This document shows positions 17,880-19,190 of a stretch of DNA of 19,190 bases, in pieces. The notes under the pieces were generated by a model. It had not been told where the DNA came from, did not search any database, and saw nothing but the letters and a program-made list of their open reading frames with translations. Origin of the DNA: Trachelipus rathkii (lineage: Eukaryota > Arthropoda > Malacostraca > Isopoda > Trachelipodidae); assembly GCA_015478945.1 (NCBI GenBank), contig JABUQX010021094.1, positions 1-19,190 of the forward strand, in the 5' to 3' direction. Positions within the stretch are counted from its first letter, which is position 1; every line of letters starts with the position of its first letter. A program made the position numbers and the translations under genes.

Positions 17880-18506
17880 AGATTAAATTAGCAGGAAACA
17901 CAGAGATGGGAAGGAGAATTCCACAGAAACAAAGGTAGAAGGAAAGCACCGCAGCGAACTAGTGCTGGAGTTACCAATATCAACACCAAACTCATGTGCA
18001 GGATACCAGCACATCTTGTGTTACAAGGGCGACGCGAGTGTCAAGCTCCCTCGAGCACCTGCCGATGGCGGTATGATAATACGAAAGAGAGATTAAAGGT
18101 CGCCAACATGTGGCCGCAAAGATGAGGGTCAAGTAATACTGGAAAAGTAGGAAACAATTTATTTAAGCCTTTTTGCCTTTCACTCGACCCTATCTAAAAG
18201 CCGGGTGAAGACAGAGCCCCCAGATATGAGGCCAGTACTACTCCATAAAGGGGCGGATGAGGCCCTTGTATAATATTTGGAGTTAACTGAGAAAGAGGAT
18301 AAAGTCTCGGCAGATCTAAACAGAACTTCCCAGTTTCTTTGACCGTCGAAAGAGTAGGAAAGTTGATAGAAGGTGTCTAGAGAGGGAGATTTTGCAGAAG
18401 TTGGGATTTTTAAAGAAAATAGAATTTTACAAGGTTGAGACGACCTCACCGGAATTCTATCATGATCAGCGAGAATAGAATCGGACAGATTAAGACGAGA
18501 GGCCAA
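17880..18506 (-). pseudogene. C-terminal region of jockey-type LINE copy B ORF2
   Basis: The minus frame 18506-18180 reads ASRLNLSDSILADHDRI, then SLKIPTSAKSPSLDTFYQLS and YTRASSAPLWSSTGLISGGS, ending LLDRVE. In the adjacent frame YKGLIRPFMEYY is the same block as LYKGLMRPCMEYC in copy A. After about 18180 the frames break, and a Leu/Ser-rich stretch leads to the 3' untranslated region from about 17880. The function of this region is not known to me. Confidence 0.82.
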
Positions 18507-19190
18507 TTCTAGAAGAAGAGGGAGCAGAATTGAAATGAGTTGAAAGAGAAGAAGGGTCGAGTCTATGAGTGGAATTAGAATTTAGATGTGCATAGTGAGA
18601 AAGATCAATTAATGAAAAGTTCTGAATATAAGTAGGAGATATAGACTAGAACCTGAGGAACACAGCTAATTGACAGAAAGAAAGAAGAAGTCGCCCAATC
18701 AACAACAGCGAATATTGTGAAATTTTTGAAAGAAAAACTGAAATGATTAAGCAAAGAAAAAGAGGAAACAGAACAAATCAGGGAGCTTGGAGAGCAGTAC
18801 GCGTGCCATACCCGGTCGGATCACCAATATGTAGGCGACACTACAGCTCCTTCCCGTAGTTCCTAATGGGCGGAAACCATTAATCCATTAAAAAGGAAGT
18901 ATAATCGCCAGTAGACTTCGGGCGCCGAAAGGCGTATTGGCGATCGGAAAGAAGGAAGTGAGTTTCGCAGATGACTAAAATAGAGGAAGCTTGGAAGGGT
19001 TTCAAAGAATTCTTAGATAAGAATACAGTTAGAGATATAGGTCGATAGTTAAGATCAGAGCGGCTTCCTTTTTTTGGAATAGGTTGGACATGTGCGTCCT
19101 TCCAACACATGCGCAAATTTGTAGTATTGAGAGAAAAAAAAAAAAAATCACATAGAGAATATAGTTGAAACGAGAGGAGGGGCTAGCACG
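18500..19190 (-). pseudogene. Reverse transcriptase of jockey-type LINE copy B (partial, broken)
   Basis: The minus frame 19116-18880 reads MCWKDAHVQPIPKKGSRSD, then LNYRPISLTVFLSK and FLLSDRQYAF, ending at STGDYTSFLMD. These are the W.RA.V.PIPKKG, NYRPISLT and D.QYGFR blocks of jockey RT. Downstream, about 18875-18700, the motif A region has lost its LDISKAFD form. GYGTRTALQAP near 18770-18815 aligns with the copy A stretch after RVW, and IISVFLS follows. At motif C, where copy A has NVDD, copy B has a small deletion at about 18560-18570 that removes both catalytic Asp. The sequence continues to LDPSS and FNSAPS. Confidence 0.85.

Larger units (their letters stand above)
17731..19190 (-). 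mobile_element. LINE family 2 (jockey-type), copy B: inverted, runs off the right edge
   Basis: On the minus strand the element enters at the window edge within the RT and ends at an A-rich tail (T-rich on plus, 17733-17752). Its 3' untranslated block TTGAATAGGGCTCTGCC is shared with copy A (TTCTGCC there), as are the preceding coding blocks, so both copies are one family. It is inactive, with frequent frame breaks and a poly(T) insert at about 19134-19147. Any part before the RT lies outside the window. Confidence 0.85.

Noticed and set aside
1..19190. Host protein-coding gene with exons
   Set aside because: No stretch shows conserved host protein motifs with plausible splice sites; all recognisable protein similarity is to transposable elements.

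Overview
The window is eukaryotic, AT-rich and almost entirely repeat-derived. I found no intact gene. Every recognisable coding stretch is a broken transposable-element gene with frameshifts and stop codons. The element set suggests an arthropod: two families of APE-type non-LTR retrotransposons (LINEs), a further LINE gag/RNase H remnant, a Penelope-like element with a GIY-YIG nuclease, and hAT-type DNA transposon debris, among long (TA)n tracts. The style of the two LINE families is what I associate with decapod crustaceans. That assignment is inference from memory of protein families, not from a search.

Layout. 1-3365: plus-strand, pyrimidine-rich LINE remains, with a gag-like ORF1 trace near 1400-1900, a T-rich tract at 2456-2630 and an RNase H tail at 2620-3240. 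3366-4140: about 775 bases of A-rich, strand-asymmetric DNA. 4141-4840: short unassigned sequence around a (TA)n tract. 4838-7848: a nearly full-length but dead LINE (family 1, plus strand) with EN, RT and C-terminal regions. 7841-8077: a 29-bp minisatellite rich in GGAGCC, bounded by short direct repeats. 8131-8640: (TA)n tracts around an AAGTAC hexamer cluster. 8651-9458: the 3' part of a second family 1 copy on the minus strand, with a CAT/ATG tail.

9459-17416 looks like one large composite. GC-rich ends, TAGG... at 9459 and ...CCTA at 17416, match as an inverted repeat over about 15 bases. Inside lie (a) a second TAGG...CCTA unit, 9897-14634, with GGTATC-type ends and the C-terminal part of a hAT transposase, itself split by a jockey-type LINE (family 2, plus strand, about 10460-13445), and (b) a minus-strand Penelope-like element (about 15060-16790). 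From about 17731 to the right edge runs a second jockey-type copy on the minus strand, which continues out of the window.

There are no operons or interacting host genes. What can be read is the order of insertions: family 1 copy 2 first, then the GC-ended element into it, then the hAT-like unit and the Penelope-like element into that, and the jockey copy into the hAT-like unit. I saw no tRNA, rRNA, CRISPR array or convincing host exon.
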